64,000 nt of DNA from Acidobacteriota bacterium (lineage in GTDB: Bacteria; Acidobacteriota; Vicinamibacteria; Vicinamibacterales; JAKQTR01). Of this stretch, positions 25,589 through 36,100 are shown piece after piece (positions within the stretch are counted from its first letter, which is position 1; every line of letters starts with the position of its first letter). The position numbers and the translations under genes were made by a program. A model generated the notes under the pieces. The model was not told where the DNA came from. It worked only from the letters and a program-made list of their open reading frames with translations, and ran no database searches. The DNA lies in NCBI GenBank assembly GCA_026393755.1, contig JAPKZO010000039.1, forward strand, positions 62,001 to 126,000, written 5' to 3'.

Positions 25589-28500
25589 ATGCCACGTAGG
25601 CACAGTGTTTCTGCAAGACTGATCAGACTGATCCCGGCCGCCGTCATCACGGCGGCAGTCGTATGTACGGGCGTCGTGCGGGCTCAGTCCGGCCCCGTGC
25701 CGCCCACGCCTCACGTGACGTACCTCACTCCCATCTGGGGCGGCATCATTGGGGCCTCGGACGCGGAAGTGGCGGCCCAGGTGGCCACACTTCGGACCAG
25801 GATCGGCGAGGGCGGGGGCCTTAAGGTGGGATTTGCGGCCTATCTGTTCGTCAACATGGCCGACTGGAATGTCGACCTTTCGTCACCCGCCGCAATCCGC
25901 GCGGCGCTCGGGGATTTCGAGGGTCAACTCGACGCAGGCATCCGACACGCGCGGGCGAACAATATTCCGTTTGTCGTCACCATGCTGACGGCCCTCCGGG
26001 CCAAGGTCGACCCCGCGCAGCGGACGTCGTGCGATGAGGATCGACGGGTCATGCAATGGCTGGGGGACAACCAGGCGAAAGACGGCTGGTGGACGTTTTC
26101 ACGGTATGCGCGGCGGCAGTACCGCGTCCAACAGGCCTACATGAAGGAAGTCGCGAAGATCCTCGCCTCGCGCATCGCCCAGGATCCGGAGACGCTCGTC
26201 GCCATCGCGGGAGACGGCGAGATCGAACTCGACTCGGAAGACCTGCCGAAGGTGGCCGACTATTCGCCATTCGCGATTGCGGAATTCCGCGACTGGCTCC
26301 GTGGCGAGGGTTTGTATGCCCCGGGTGCGCCGTTTGATGGCGAAGCCTGGGCCAGCGCGGCGCGATACCGTCATGATGCCAGCCCGGCGGTCGATACCAA
26401 CGGCGATGGACACACCCTCAACGGGGATTTCGGCACATCGTTCACATCGTGGAATCTTCGCTACTTCGACTGGTCCCTGTCCGACCCGGACACGCCGGAT
26501 CCCAAGGCCATCCCGAAAAGCGTTTATGCGGACGCCGCCTTCGATCCGATGCCAGACGCCGGCGCGCAGTACTTCGATGCCTCCCGGATTGTGAATGCGT
26601 CCGACCCGTGGTGGAACATCTGGGATCAGTTCCGCCAGACCATGATCTGGCGACATAACAAGGACCTGGCCAGGTGGATGACGACGACGCCCGACGACAT
26701 GGGTCGTGTCGTCCCGGCTGATCGATGGTTCTCATATCAGATCCCGGCGGACTATTTGTTTGGCGGAACCCCGGAGAATCCGAACTCGCGCCTGCTCGGG
26801 TCGGCGAGTCCGTGGTGGACCGCCAATGTGATGCCCTATGGCGGCCTCGGGTTCACGTCGTTCGGCGTTCGCTTCGGCACCAACACGTACCTGAGAACGC
26901 TGCCAGGCTATTCCGCCGCAATCAAGTCGTGCGAGCCGGGCATCACGTCGCCGCCGACCTGCGTCGAAGGACGGGGAGGCCTCGCGGGCACCTCGTGGGG
27001 CATCTTCGAGTGGAACCCGGTGGTGCCGCTGGCGTCGGCAGACTCTGCCGAACGGGCGCTGCGGCAATCCGAGCAGCGGCGCTGGGCAGCGCGTGCTGCG
27101 CCGGCCACATTGGTGTCCTCGGACTCTCCTGGATCTCCGGGCTCCCCCGGGTCCGGAAGCCCGGGAACGGGTCCCCAGCCGTTCGATACCGCCATCTACC
27201 AGGACGAGATCGAGATCCTGCGGCGCTACCGCCCCCGGGTGCTCGCGCCATTCATGTGGGAGTCGAGCGCCTACAGGATCCTGGACACCGGATTCGAAAC
27301 CGCGTTGCGGCGGTTCGCCGAGTATCTGCGCGACGGGTGGGCGCCGACCCTCAAGGTCGATCGCACGTCCGTGGCTTTCACCGTGCAACAAGTGCAAGGC
27401 GTCACGGCCAACTTCACGTCCACACAGATTGTGCGGGTAAGCCAGCCGACCGGCGGAACGGTGGATTGGTCAGTGAGCGCTGACAAACCGTGGATTGTGC
27501 TATCGCCTGAGTCGGGCCATGGCGACGGCACCTTCACCATTTCAGTGGACCCGGGCCGGATGGCGCTCATGTCTCCTGGCACCTACACGGCGGTCGTCAC
27601 CGTGTCGGGGCCGGGTTCGGTGGAGGGCGTGCGCACGATCAATGTGCCGGTCGTGCTCACCAACGACATGGCTTCAGCCCCTCCGTTCGGGTCCTTCGAC
27701 ACCCCATTGGACGGTGCCACCGGCCTGCAAGGGTCACTTGCGGTGACCGGTTGGGCGCTCGATGACATCGAAATCGATCGTGTCGAACTCTGGCGCGACC
27801 CGGTGCCAAACGAGACGACGCCGCCGTACATCACCGATCCAGCCCACCCGGCCTACGGGAAGATCTTCATCGCCAATCCCTTCTTTGTCTCGGGAGCCCG
27901 AACCGATGTCGAGGCGGCATTCCCGGAATCTCCCTTTGCGAATCGGGCCGGCTGGGGCTATCTGCTGCTCTCGTGGGGACTGTGGAATCAGGGAAACGAT
28001 CGGTACACCCTCTACGCGTACGCCTTCGACAAGGAGGGCCATCACTCCCTGCTCGGCACCAGGACGATCACGGTCGACAACGCGCATGCGACCAGGCCGT
28101 TCGGCGCGATCGACACGCCCGGGTACGGCGCGACCGTCGCGGGCGCGTTCTGGAATTTCGGGTGGGCGCTCACGCCGCCTGCGGAACCGGAGTGCGCCAT
28201 CTCGAACGGCGACGTGAAGATGAATATCGACTCGGGGCCGCTGCTTGCCGTCAACTACGGCGATCTCCGCACCGATATCGCGGCTGCGTTTCCGGGCTTC
28301 AGCAACGACACTGGCAGCAGCGGCGCGTACTACCTCGACACGTCGACGATCGGCAACGGCATCCATCAGATTGGCTGGCTCGTGACAGACACCTGCGGCC
28401 GGCAGGACGGAGTCGGCAGCCGGTTCTTCAATGTACTGAATGGCGGCGCGCGGCCGGCGGATGACGCGGGCGCCGAGGCGACGAGCCCCGGCTCAGCCCG

Positions 28501-29317
28501 GGCCGTAGGGGCGCCATTGATGGCGCCCGCTCGAGAGCCTGCCACCGCGGCCGGGCGCGATGAATCGCGCCCCTACGCGGGAACGCAGACGCCTGATGCT
28601 GTGCACTGGGCGGCGCCCGCGGCGGCGGCCCGCCCCGCGGTGCGCACCGACCCCGTGCACGTGCGTCGTCTGCGCGGCGAATGGCAGGCGGTGGCCCTGA
28701 ATGCGGACGGGACGCGCGTCATCGAGGTCGATCAGGATCAACGCATCGAAGTGCAGTTGCCCGCACTGCTGCACGGGACCTACGCAGGATTCCAGCAGCT
28801 CGGCCCGGGCCGGCGGCCGCTTCCGCTCGGCTCGTCGCTCGACGCGCGCGCAGGGATCTTCTACTGGCAGCCATCGCCCGGGTTCCTGGGGATCTTCGAC
28901 CTGCTCTTCGCGCCGGTAGATGGCGCGGACGGATTCGTTCGCGTGCGTGTCGTCGTCGGCCCGCCGATGCGAATGGTCGTGGATACGCCGGCTCAGGCAG
29001 CGGTCGTGTCATCGCCCTTCACCGTTTCCGGCTGGGCGGTGGATCTGGCAAGTGATCACGGCGCGGGTGTGGACACCGTTCACGTGTGGGCCTATCCAGC
29101 CGACGGAGGCGCGCCTCTGTGGCTCGGAGTGGCCGCCTGCGGAGGGTCGCGACCCGACGTCGGCGCCCTGTACGGACCGACGTTTGTTGACGCGTCGTTC
29201 TCGCTCGTCGTGGACCAGTTGCCAGCTGGCACCTATGACGTTGTCGCATACGCGCACCGGGCCAGAACCACCGCGTTTGAAGCGGCGCTGTCCGTGCGGA
29301 TAACCGTGCGACAATAG
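25589..29317 (+). CDS. P5: secreted giant protein, glycoside-hydrolase-like head plus BACON-A-B-C-D tail
   Basis: 1242 residues from ATG 25589; the frame is open from a TTG at 25562, but the ATG gives a cleaner signal peptide (LIRLIPAAVITAAVVCTGVV). No clear Shine-Dalgarno is seen. The head (about 35-580) is homologous to P1: TPIWGGIIGASDAEV against the P1 PYWGGYLGADDAAV, GDGEIEL (Glu211), SPFAIAEFRDWLR, DTNGDGHTLNGDFGTSF and WGIFEWNP (Glu474). Near 500-530 it carries a Ser/Gly/Pro low-complexity insert absent from P1. Then BACON-like (586-690), A (698), B (836-951), a linker with the palindrome pair, C (1025-1110) and D (1125-1242). Conserved Glu residues suggest a retaining glycoside hydrolase of clan-A type, unproven. 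P6 follows 46 bp downstream. Confidence 0.85.
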   Translation: MPRRHSVSARLIRLIPAAVITAAVVCTGVVRAQSGPVPPTPHVTYLTPIWGGIIGASDAEVAAQVATLRTRIGEGGGLKVGFAAYLFVNMADWNVDLSSPAAIRAALGDFEGQLDAGIRHARANNIPFVVTMLTALRAKVDPAQRTSCDEDRRVMQWLGDNQAKDGWWTFSRYARRQYRVQQAYMKEVAKILASRIAQDPETLVAIAGDGEIELDSEDLPKVADYSPFAIAEFRDWLRGEGLYAPGAPFDGEAWASAARYRHDASPAVDTNGDGHTLNGDFGTSFTSWNLRYFDWSLSDPDTPDPKAIPKSVYADAAFDPMPDAGAQYFDASRIVNASDPWWNIWDQFRQTMIWRHNKDLARWMTTTPDDMGRVVPADRWFSYQIPADYLFGGTPENPNSRLLGSASPWWTANVMPYGGLGFTSFGVRFGTNTYLRTLPGYSAAIKSCEPGITSPPTCVEGRGGLAGTSWGIFEWNPVVPLASADSAERALRQSEQRRWAARAAPATLVSSDSPGSPGSPGSGSPGTGPQPFDTAIYQDEIEILRRYRPRVLAPFMWESSAYRILDTGFETALRRFAEYLRDGWAPTLKVDRTSVAFTVQQVQGVTANFTSTQIVRVSQPTGGTVDWSVSADKPWIVLSPESGHGDGTFTISVDPGRMALMSPGTYTAVVTVSGPGSVEGVRTINVPVVLTNDMASAPPFGSFDTPLDGATGLQGSLAVTGWALDDIEIDRVELWRDPVPNETTPPYITDPAHPAYGKIFIANPFFVSGARTDVEAAFPESPFANRAGWGYLLLSWGLWNQGNDRYTLYAYAFDKEGHHSLLGTRTITVDNAHATRPFGAIDTPGYGATVAGAFWNFGWALTPPAEPECAISNGDVKMNIDSGPLLAVNYGDLRTDIAAAFPGFSNDTGSSGAYYLDTSTIGNGIHQIGWLVTDTCGRQDGVGSRFFNVLNGGARPADDAGAEATSPGSARAVGAPLMAPAREPATAAGRDESRPYAGTQTPDAVHWAAPAAAARPAVRTDPVHVRRLRGEWQAVALNADGTRVIEVDQDQRIEVQLPALLHGTYAGFQQLGPGRRPLPLGSSLDARAGIFYWQPSPGFLGIFDLLFAPVDGADGFVRVRVVVGPPMRMVVDTPAQAAVVSSPFTVSGWAVDLASDHGAGVDTVHVWAYPADGGAPLWLGVAACGGSRPDVGALYGPTFVDASFSLVVDQLPAGTYDVVAYAHRARTTAFEAALSVRITVRQ
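28509..28572. repeat. Palindrome pair (family 1) in P5 linker
   Basis: GGGCGCCATTGATGGCGCCC (28509-28528) and GGGCGCGATGAATCGCGCCC (28553-28572), same order and spacing as the reverse complement of the P4 pair, read in frame as GRDESRPYAG at the second palindrome. Confidence 0.88.
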
Positions 29318-29363
29318 CCGATATACCCCCTGCAGCGCCTGCTGATTCTCTTGCGGAGCTGAA

Positions 29364-32300
29364 ATGTCTGTCCCGAGCACGAGGACGTTCGGTCTGCTGC
29401 TGGTGGCGGTCCTCGCGCTCGGCGCCCCTGCCGGCTCGCCGTTGTCGGCGTTCCGCTCCCGCGACATTCGTGGAATCCTGTTTGCCGCCTCTTCGCAGCC
29501 AGCGGCCCAGGCTCGACCTGCCGATCCCACAGTGATTCGGTCCCGGCTTGTGACCATCGACCTCGGCGCGCTTCAGGCCGCGCGGCCTGTCGATCCTGGC
29601 GCCGCGGCTGGCCCGTCCCTTCTGATCAATCTGTTCGACGACCTCGCGTACAACGCTGTCGTGGATCGCATCGATCCCGCTGTCGGGGGCTTCACGTGGG
29701 TCGGTCACATCCCTGGCCATGATCTCAGCACGGTGACGCTGGCGACGGTTGACGGTGTGGTCGCCGGGGGCATCGTCATGCCGGAAGCGGCCTACACCAT
29801 CAGGTACGTCGGGGGCGGCGTCCACGAGGTGGCTCAGATCGATCAGGCGAACTTTCTTCCGGAGGCCAATCCGATCGCCGTGTCCGTCGGTCGCACGGCA
29901 GCCGCCGCCGCACCTCGCGATCCGGCTGCCGCGGGAGACAGCGGGGCGACGATCGATGTGATGGTGCTCTACACGCCTGCGGCGGCAGCGGAGGCCGGCG
30001 GCACGAGCGGCATTCGTGCGCTGATCAATCAGGGGGTCAGTGACGCGAACACCTCGTATGCGAACAGCGGGATCACGCAGCGACTCAACGCGGTGTATGT
30101 CGGTGAGGTGGAGTACACGGAAAGCCCGTACGTCTCGGGCGACACGAACACGGGAATGGAGCGGGACCTGGACAACCTGCAAGGCGGAGCGGGTGCCTTG
30201 AGCGGCGTCGCAGGTCTTCGCGACGGCTACGGGGCCGATCTCGTGTCGTTGATCATCAGAAGGGCGACCGACTGGTGTGGCATGGGTTACATGATGGATT
30301 CGGTGGGCTTGTATTTCGAGCGCTATGCGTTCAACGTTGTCGACCGGTCCTGCATCCCCGGCTTCACGCTGGCTCACGAACTCGGCCACAACATGGGGGC
30401 CCAGCACGACTGGTACATGGACAACTCGACAACGCCCTACTCGTACGCACATGGCTATGTCGATACCCGGAACCGGTTTCGGACGGTGATGGCCTATAAC
30501 TTCGCCTGCACCAAGGATCTGGGTTTCAGCTGCACGCGGCTGCTCTACTGGTCGAACCCCGCCATCATGTCCCCTGGCGCGAACGGGAGTGCCCCGATGG
30601 GCATTCCCGGCGGCACGAAGACGGACTGCCCGACCGGTGATGCCTCGAACATGTCGTGCGACGCCGACGATCACCAGGCGTTGAACAACACGGCGTTCAC
30701 CGTCGCGAATTTCCGGCAGGCGGCCTCGCCGTCGGGTCCCGCGATCACCTCCCAGCCGGGCAGCCAGACGGTCACGGCGGGATCGACCGCGACATTTGCG
30801 GCGTCGGCAAGTGGCAACCCCTCGCCAACGGTTCGCTGGCAGGTGAGCACGGACGGCGGTGGAAGCTGGAACGACATCGGCGGGGCGACTGCCGCTACGT
30901 ATGCGCTCGTCGCGGGATTCGGTGATAGCGGCAAGCAGTACCGCGCCGTGTTCACCAACTTCATGGGCAGCGCGGCGACCAGTGCCGCCACGCTGACGGT
31001 GAGGACGCCGCCCTCAATCACCCTGCATCCGAGTGATGCGACGGCCCGGGCCGGCGGATCCGTAAGTTTCTCGGCCGCAGCCAGCAGCAGCCCGGCTCCG
31101 ACGGTGCAGTGGCAGATCAGCACCAACGGCGGAGCGACCTTCACCGACCTGACGGGAGCCACCGCAACCACGTACACGTTTGTTGCGGCTGCCGCCGATC
31201 ACAACAACCGCTACCGTGCGGTGTTCACCAGTGACGGAGGCAGCACGCCGACCAACGCGGCGACGTTGACGATTTCAGGCCAGATCACGCTCGACCCGTC
31301 GCCCCTGCTGTTCGCCGCTTCAAAGAACGGGGCGGGACGGGCGATTGCGTTTGTGACGCCGGCACAAACCGTGAGCGTGTCGGGCATCTCGACGGCGTGG
31401 ACCGCGACAGCGGGTCAGGCGTGGCTGCAGGTGACGGGCGGGTCTGGAACCGGCGCGGGACAGTTCACCGTGAGCATTGTCAATCCGGCCGACATCATTG
31501 CTGGAAGCACGTTGCTGAGCGGGACGATCACGGTATCGACCTTAACGACGCCAGCGTCATCGGCGTCGATTCCGGTGACCTTGAGGATCTCCCTGCCTGG
31601 TACGACGGGCGCGCCATTCGGCGCGTTCGACACGCCGACCGATGGAACAGCCGGTATGCAGGGTTCGTTCGCTGTGACGGGCTGGGCGCTCGACGACCTC
31701 GGGATCGATCATGTCGAGATCTGGCGCGACCTGGTAGCGGGAGAGGACCCGGCTCATGCCTACACCACCGATCCGTCTCATCCCGCGTACGGCAAGGTGT
31801 TCATCGCGAATCCGCTGTTCGTCCAAGGAGCGCGACCAGACGTCGAGGCGGCGTATCCGACATTCCCGCAGTCGTACCGCTCAGGCTGGGGTTACCTGCT
31901 GCTGTCGTGGGGGCTCGAAGGTCAGGGGAACGGACCGTACACGCTCTACGCGTTCGCGTTCGACCAGGAAGGCCACGCGACGACGCTCGGGACCAAGACC
32001 ATCTCCGTGGACAACGCGCATGCGTCCAAACCGTTTGGATCGATTGATACGCCGGCGTACGGGGAAACGACGTCCGGGAGCTTCTTCAACTTCGGCTGGG
32101 CCCTGACGCCGCTCGGATCGGCATCGTGCCGAATTGACAACGGCGGTGTGCAGGTGAGCATTGACTCGCTCCCGCTCGCAACCGCCATGTATGGGGACGC
32201 GCGCAGTGATATTGCGGCGGCCTTTCCAGCCTTCTTGAATAGCACGAACGCGAGCGGCGCGTACCTGGTCGACACCAGGCAGTTGTCCAATGGCCAGCAT

Positions 32301-33104
32301 CAGATCGGCTGGCTGGTGACCGATAGCTGCGGCCGGCAGGATGGCATCGGCAGCCGGTTCTTCACCGTGCTGAATGGAGGCGGCGGCGCCCGGCCTGCCG
32401 TCGATGCGGGCGCGACGAAGGCGCGGCCTCCCTCCGTCAGCGCCGACGCAATCTCGGTTCGGCACGGTGGCGAGGTGTGGCAGGCTGTCTGGCCGAACCG
32501 CGGCGGTGACAGAGTGGTCGAAATCGTTCAGGACGGCCGCGTGGACATCGCGCTGCCCCACCGACGATCCGGCACGTTCAGGGGATACCAGATGGTGAAC
32601 GGGCAGCACCGGCCCTTGCCGCTGGGCTCGTCACTGGACACCGGCGAGGGCGTCTACTACTGGCAGCCCGCCGCCGGTTTTCTTGGCAGTTTCGATCTAC
32701 TGTTCGTCACGCCCGATGAGGCGGCCGTCGCGGTGCGTGTGATTGTTGGCCCTGCGGTCCGGATGGCCATCGACGTACCGGAATCCGACCGGACAGTGTC
32801 GGGGCCCTTCACGGTTGAGGGCTGGGCCGTCGATCTTGCCAGCGAGAACGGGTCGGGAATCGATACAGTGCACGTGTGGGCGTACCCGCTCGACGGATCC
32901 GCACCGATATGGCTTGGTGTTGCCGACCGAGGCGATCCCCGCCCTGATGTCGGGGACGTCTACGGAGCGGCCTTCAGTGAGTCGTCGTACAGCCTGAACG
33001 TCGGCAACCTGGCGCCTGGTTCCTACGATGTCGTCGTCTATCCTCACCGCGCGCGGACCAACGCGTTTGAAGGCGCGCAGATCGTGCGGATCGCCGTCCG
33101 GTAG
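29364..33104 (+). CDS. P6: secreted reprolysin-like zinc metallopeptidase with two Ig-like domains and BACON-A-B-C-D tail
   Basis: 1246 residues; ATG 29364 follows GGAG at 5 nt and begins a signal peptide (GLLLVAVLALGAPAG). A propeptide of about 160 residues precedes the peptidase domain, which opens IDVMVLYTPAAAAEAGG and carries HELGHNMGAQHD (His338, Glu339, His342, His348) with Met-turn TVMAYNFAC. It is only distantly like P4, so the two are separate acquisitions or old duplicates. Two Ig-like domains follow (about 459-545 and 550-635), then BACON-like (641-745), A (751), B (889-1006), C (1030-1115) and D (1129-1246). The B-C linker is short and lacks palindromes. Probably co-transcribed with P5. 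Extracellular proteolysis is the likely role; substrates unknown. Confidence 0.9.
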   Translation: MSVPSTRTFGLLLVAVLALGAPAGSPLSAFRSRDIRGILFAASSQPAAQARPADPTVIRSRLVTIDLGALQAARPVDPGAAAGPSLLINLFDDLAYNAVVDRIDPAVGGFTWVGHIPGHDLSTVTLATVDGVVAGGIVMPEAAYTIRYVGGGVHEVAQIDQANFLPEANPIAVSVGRTAAAAAPRDPAAAGDSGATIDVMVLYTPAAAAEAGGTSGIRALINQGVSDANTSYANSGITQRLNAVYVGEVEYTESPYVSGDTNTGMERDLDNLQGGAGALSGVAGLRDGYGADLVSLIIRRATDWCGMGYMMDSVGLYFERYAFNVVDRSCIPGFTLAHELGHNMGAQHDWYMDNSTTPYSYAHGYVDTRNRFRTVMAYNFACTKDLGFSCTRLLYWSNPAIMSPGANGSAPMGIPGGTKTDCPTGDASNMSCDADDHQALNNTAFTVANFRQAASPSGPAITSQPGSQTVTAGSTATFAASASGNPSPTVRWQVSTDGGGSWNDIGGATAATYALVAGFGDSGKQYRAVFTNFMGSAATSAATLTVRTPPSITLHPSDATARAGGSVSFSAAASSSPAPTVQWQISTNGGATFTDLTGATATTYTFVAAAADHNNRYRAVFTSDGGSTPTNAATLTISGQITLDPSPLLFAASKNGAGRAIAFVTPAQTVSVSGISTAWTATAGQAWLQVTGGSGTGAGQFTVSIVNPADIIAGSTLLSGTITVSTLTTPASSASIPVTLRISLPGTTGAPFGAFDTPTDGTAGMQGSFAVTGWALDDLGIDHVEIWRDLVAGEDPAHAYTTDPSHPAYGKVFIANPLFVQGARPDVEAAYPTFPQSYRSGWGYLLLSWGLEGQGNGPYTLYAFAFDQEGHATTLGTKTISVDNAHASKPFGSIDTPAYGETTSGSFFNFGWALTPLGSASCRIDNGGVQVSIDSLPLATAMYGDARSDIAAAFPAFLNSTNASGAYLVDTRQLSNGQHQIGWLVTDSCGRQDGIGSRFFTVLNGGGGARPAVDAGATKARPPSVSADAISVRHGGEVWQAVWPNRGGDRVVEIVQDGRVDIALPHRRSGTFRGYQMVNGQHRPLPLGSSLDTGEGVYYWQPAAGFLGSFDLLFVTPDEAAVAVRVIVGPAVRMAIDVPESDRTVSGPFTVEGWAVDLASENGSGIDTVHVWAYPLDGSAPIWLGVADRGDPRPDVGDVYGAAFSESSYSLNVGNLAPGSYDVVVYPHRARTNAFEGAQIVRIAVR

Positions 33105-33160
33105 TTCCCGGGCCGACGGGCACGGCCGCCGGAGCTTTTCGCGAAGGCAGATGAACCAGG

Positions 33161-36100
33161 CTATCTGACCGTGAAGCGCACGATCTGGGCGGCGTCGAAC
33201 GATCCGGTCTTCGCCCGGTGCACGTAGACCACGATGTCGTAGGTGCCCGGCGAAAGGTGACCGACTACGAGCGTGTACGCCGCCTTCGTGAATGTCGTTC
33301 CGTAGAGCGCGCCCACATCCGGCCGCGGATCACCGTACTCGGCCACGCCGAGCCAGATCGGCGGGGCGCCGCCGGCAGGGTACGCCCACACATGCACCGT
33401 ATCGACGCCTGAGCCCTGCTCCCCAGCCAGGTCGAGCGCCCAGCCCGCTACGGCAAATGGCCGGCGCACCTCGGCGCCGCTGGCAGGCGTGTCAATCGCC
33501 ATCCGCATCGACGGCCCGACGACGACCCCGAGGCGCACGCCCATGCCGCCCGGTGCGACAAATACCAGGTCGTAGCGGCCGAGAAAACCCGGGGCCGGCT
33601 GCCAATAGAAGATGCCGCCGCGCTCGTCAAGCGACGATCCGAGCGGCAGCCGGCGCCGCGCACCTTGCGTGTCCAGATACCCGGTGTACGAACCTGCTGC
33701 CAGCGGCAACCGAACTTCAATCCTGTCGGATTGTCCGACCTCGATCACCCGAACGCCATCGGCGTTGGGCTCGATCACCTGCCAGTCGCCAGCCACGTGG
33801 CGCACGGTCACGGGCTCGCGGCTGACGCCAGGCAGCGCAGGCGCCGGAGGTCGGGCGCCCGACGCCGCCGCGAAATCGAGGGAAGGCCTGGCGCCGCTGT
33901 TCAGCACGTTGAAGAACCGGCTGCCGATGCCATCACCCCGGCCGCAGTTGTCGTACACCAGCCAGCCGATCTGGTGTCGGCCGTTGGTGAGCGCCGTCGT
34001 ATCCACGTAGTAGGCGCCACTGGCGTTGGTGCCGTTCAAGAAGTCCGGGAACGCCGTCGCGATATCACTGCGCGCGTCCCCATAGTTGACCAGCGCGAGC
34101 GGGAGCGAGTCGATGCTCACAAACACGTGACCGTTGTCGATCCGGCACGACGAGTCCCCCGCCGGCGTCAGCGCCCAGCCGAAGTTGACGAAGACCCCGG
34201 ACTTGGTCTCCCCGTACCCCGGCGTATCAATCGATCCGAACGGCTTGGACGCATGCACGTTGTCCACGGAAATAGTCTTGGTTCCGAGCGGCGTCGCGTG
34301 GCCATCCTTGTCGAACGCGAACGCGTAGAGCGTGTACGAGCCGTTCCCTCGACCTTCCAGTCCCCATGACAGCAGCAGGTACCCCCAGCCCGCGCGGTAG
34401 GCTGCCGGGGTGCCGGCGTACAAACTCTCTACGTCCGGGCGCGCGTCTGCCACAAACAACGGCCTCGCGATAAACACCTTGCCGTACGCGGGGTGAGACG
34501 GATCGGAAGTGTAGGCATGAGCAAGATTCTCTGTCGGCGTCAAGTCTCGCCAGATCTCCACGTGATCGATCCCGACGTCGTCAAGCGCCCAACCGGTCAC
34601 CGCGAACGACCCCTGCATCCCGGCCGTACCGTTCACTGGCGTGTCGAACGCTCCGAATGGCGCGGAGGTTCCTGTCTTTGGGTACATCGTGAAGACCACC
34701 CGGATGTACTGCGCGGAATTCGATGTCGTTCCCGCGACCGACTCCTCCACCGTCACGTAGTAGTCGCCCCACATGTTGTCCGGGTAGATCGTGCTCGACG
34801 CGATCGAGACGTCGAAGGTGCCGCTGCCAGTGCCCGATACCGGCGAGACAAGGACCAACGGATTGCTCGACGTGACCTTCCACCGTACACTGCTCGCGCC
34901 AGTTCCTGAGATTGCGACGCTGACTGTCTGAGGATCGCCGACGAGTCGGCCATTGTCGTTGCCACCGAAATCGAGGCGGCGGCGATTCAGCGCGATTCGC
35001 GGCAACAACGCGCTGGTTGTCGACGAATCCACGATAATCGGCCAGCGGGAATACGCGGCGTTGGCGTTCAGGCCGTCCGAAACGCTCGCGTAGATGTAAT
35101 AGGTGCCATTGGGAACACCGGTCGTATTCCACGTGTAGCTGCTGGAGATCGCCGGATTCACGCCTGTGACGATCTGTGTGAGGCCGCTCGACGGGTCGAT
35201 ATCGGTGTCGTAGTACAGCGTCAGCGTCGGGGTACCCGGCGCCAGCAAATCGGCGTACGTCCACCGGATGGTGTACTGGTTGCTGACCGTCTTCTCGTTG
35301 GCGGCGAGCTTGAAGTTCTTGACGTAGAACGTCGTGGCGTCCGGGTACTCGTGCGGATCGAGACGGAAATTCTCGATGTTGCCGGCCCACCCCGTCGTCG
35401 ACAGCTCGGTGCCGGCTTCGGTCACGATCCGCAGGCAGTGATTCCATTCGGTTACCGACGGCTCGCATGTCCGCATCGACGTGATGATCTTCGACATCAC
35501 GTTAGAGCCGGCGCGCGAGTTGAAGATCAGGTCTTTGCTGACGTTCTCCTTGGCCTCTTCGCCCTCGATCAGCCAGACGACGCGCGCGATCGATCCGAGG
35601 TTGATGTCGCGGGCCTTGTCGGGAACACCCATTTCCAGCGTGAGAATGTGGTAGCGGCTCGAGTCGATCTTCTTGTAGCGCCCGCGCCCATCACCCGCAA
35701 ACCACAGGAAGTACATGTACGGATCGCCAGACCCGACCTGCCCTGCCGCCGCACTGGTGCCCTGGAGGACGTTGACGTTCCCGAGCGAGCTTCCCGCTTC
35801 ATTGACTGCGGCGATCGTCGTCGCGGTCAGGCCTGAGACGTTGACGGCATAGTCGACCTGCGACGTGCTCGTCATGTCCCACGCCTGGTTCAGCTGGACC
35901 GTCGCGAAGTCGTCGCTGCTGCCCTCGGGCGAGGGAGACGTGAACGTGAACGTCGGAGTGTCGTTGACGCGGTAGAAACCGGACGAGTACCTGCACCCGT
36001 TGCTGGTTGCCGGATCGGCGCCGGTCGGGCAAATCTCCACGTAATAGTCGCCCGCGGCCAGGGCGCCGGGCTGGAAGGTGTGCGACCCGCCTGAGACATT

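Noticed and set aside
29019-30674. 551-codon minus-strand open frame
   Set aside because: Antisense to the end of P5 and the peptidase domain of P6; no recognisable domain.
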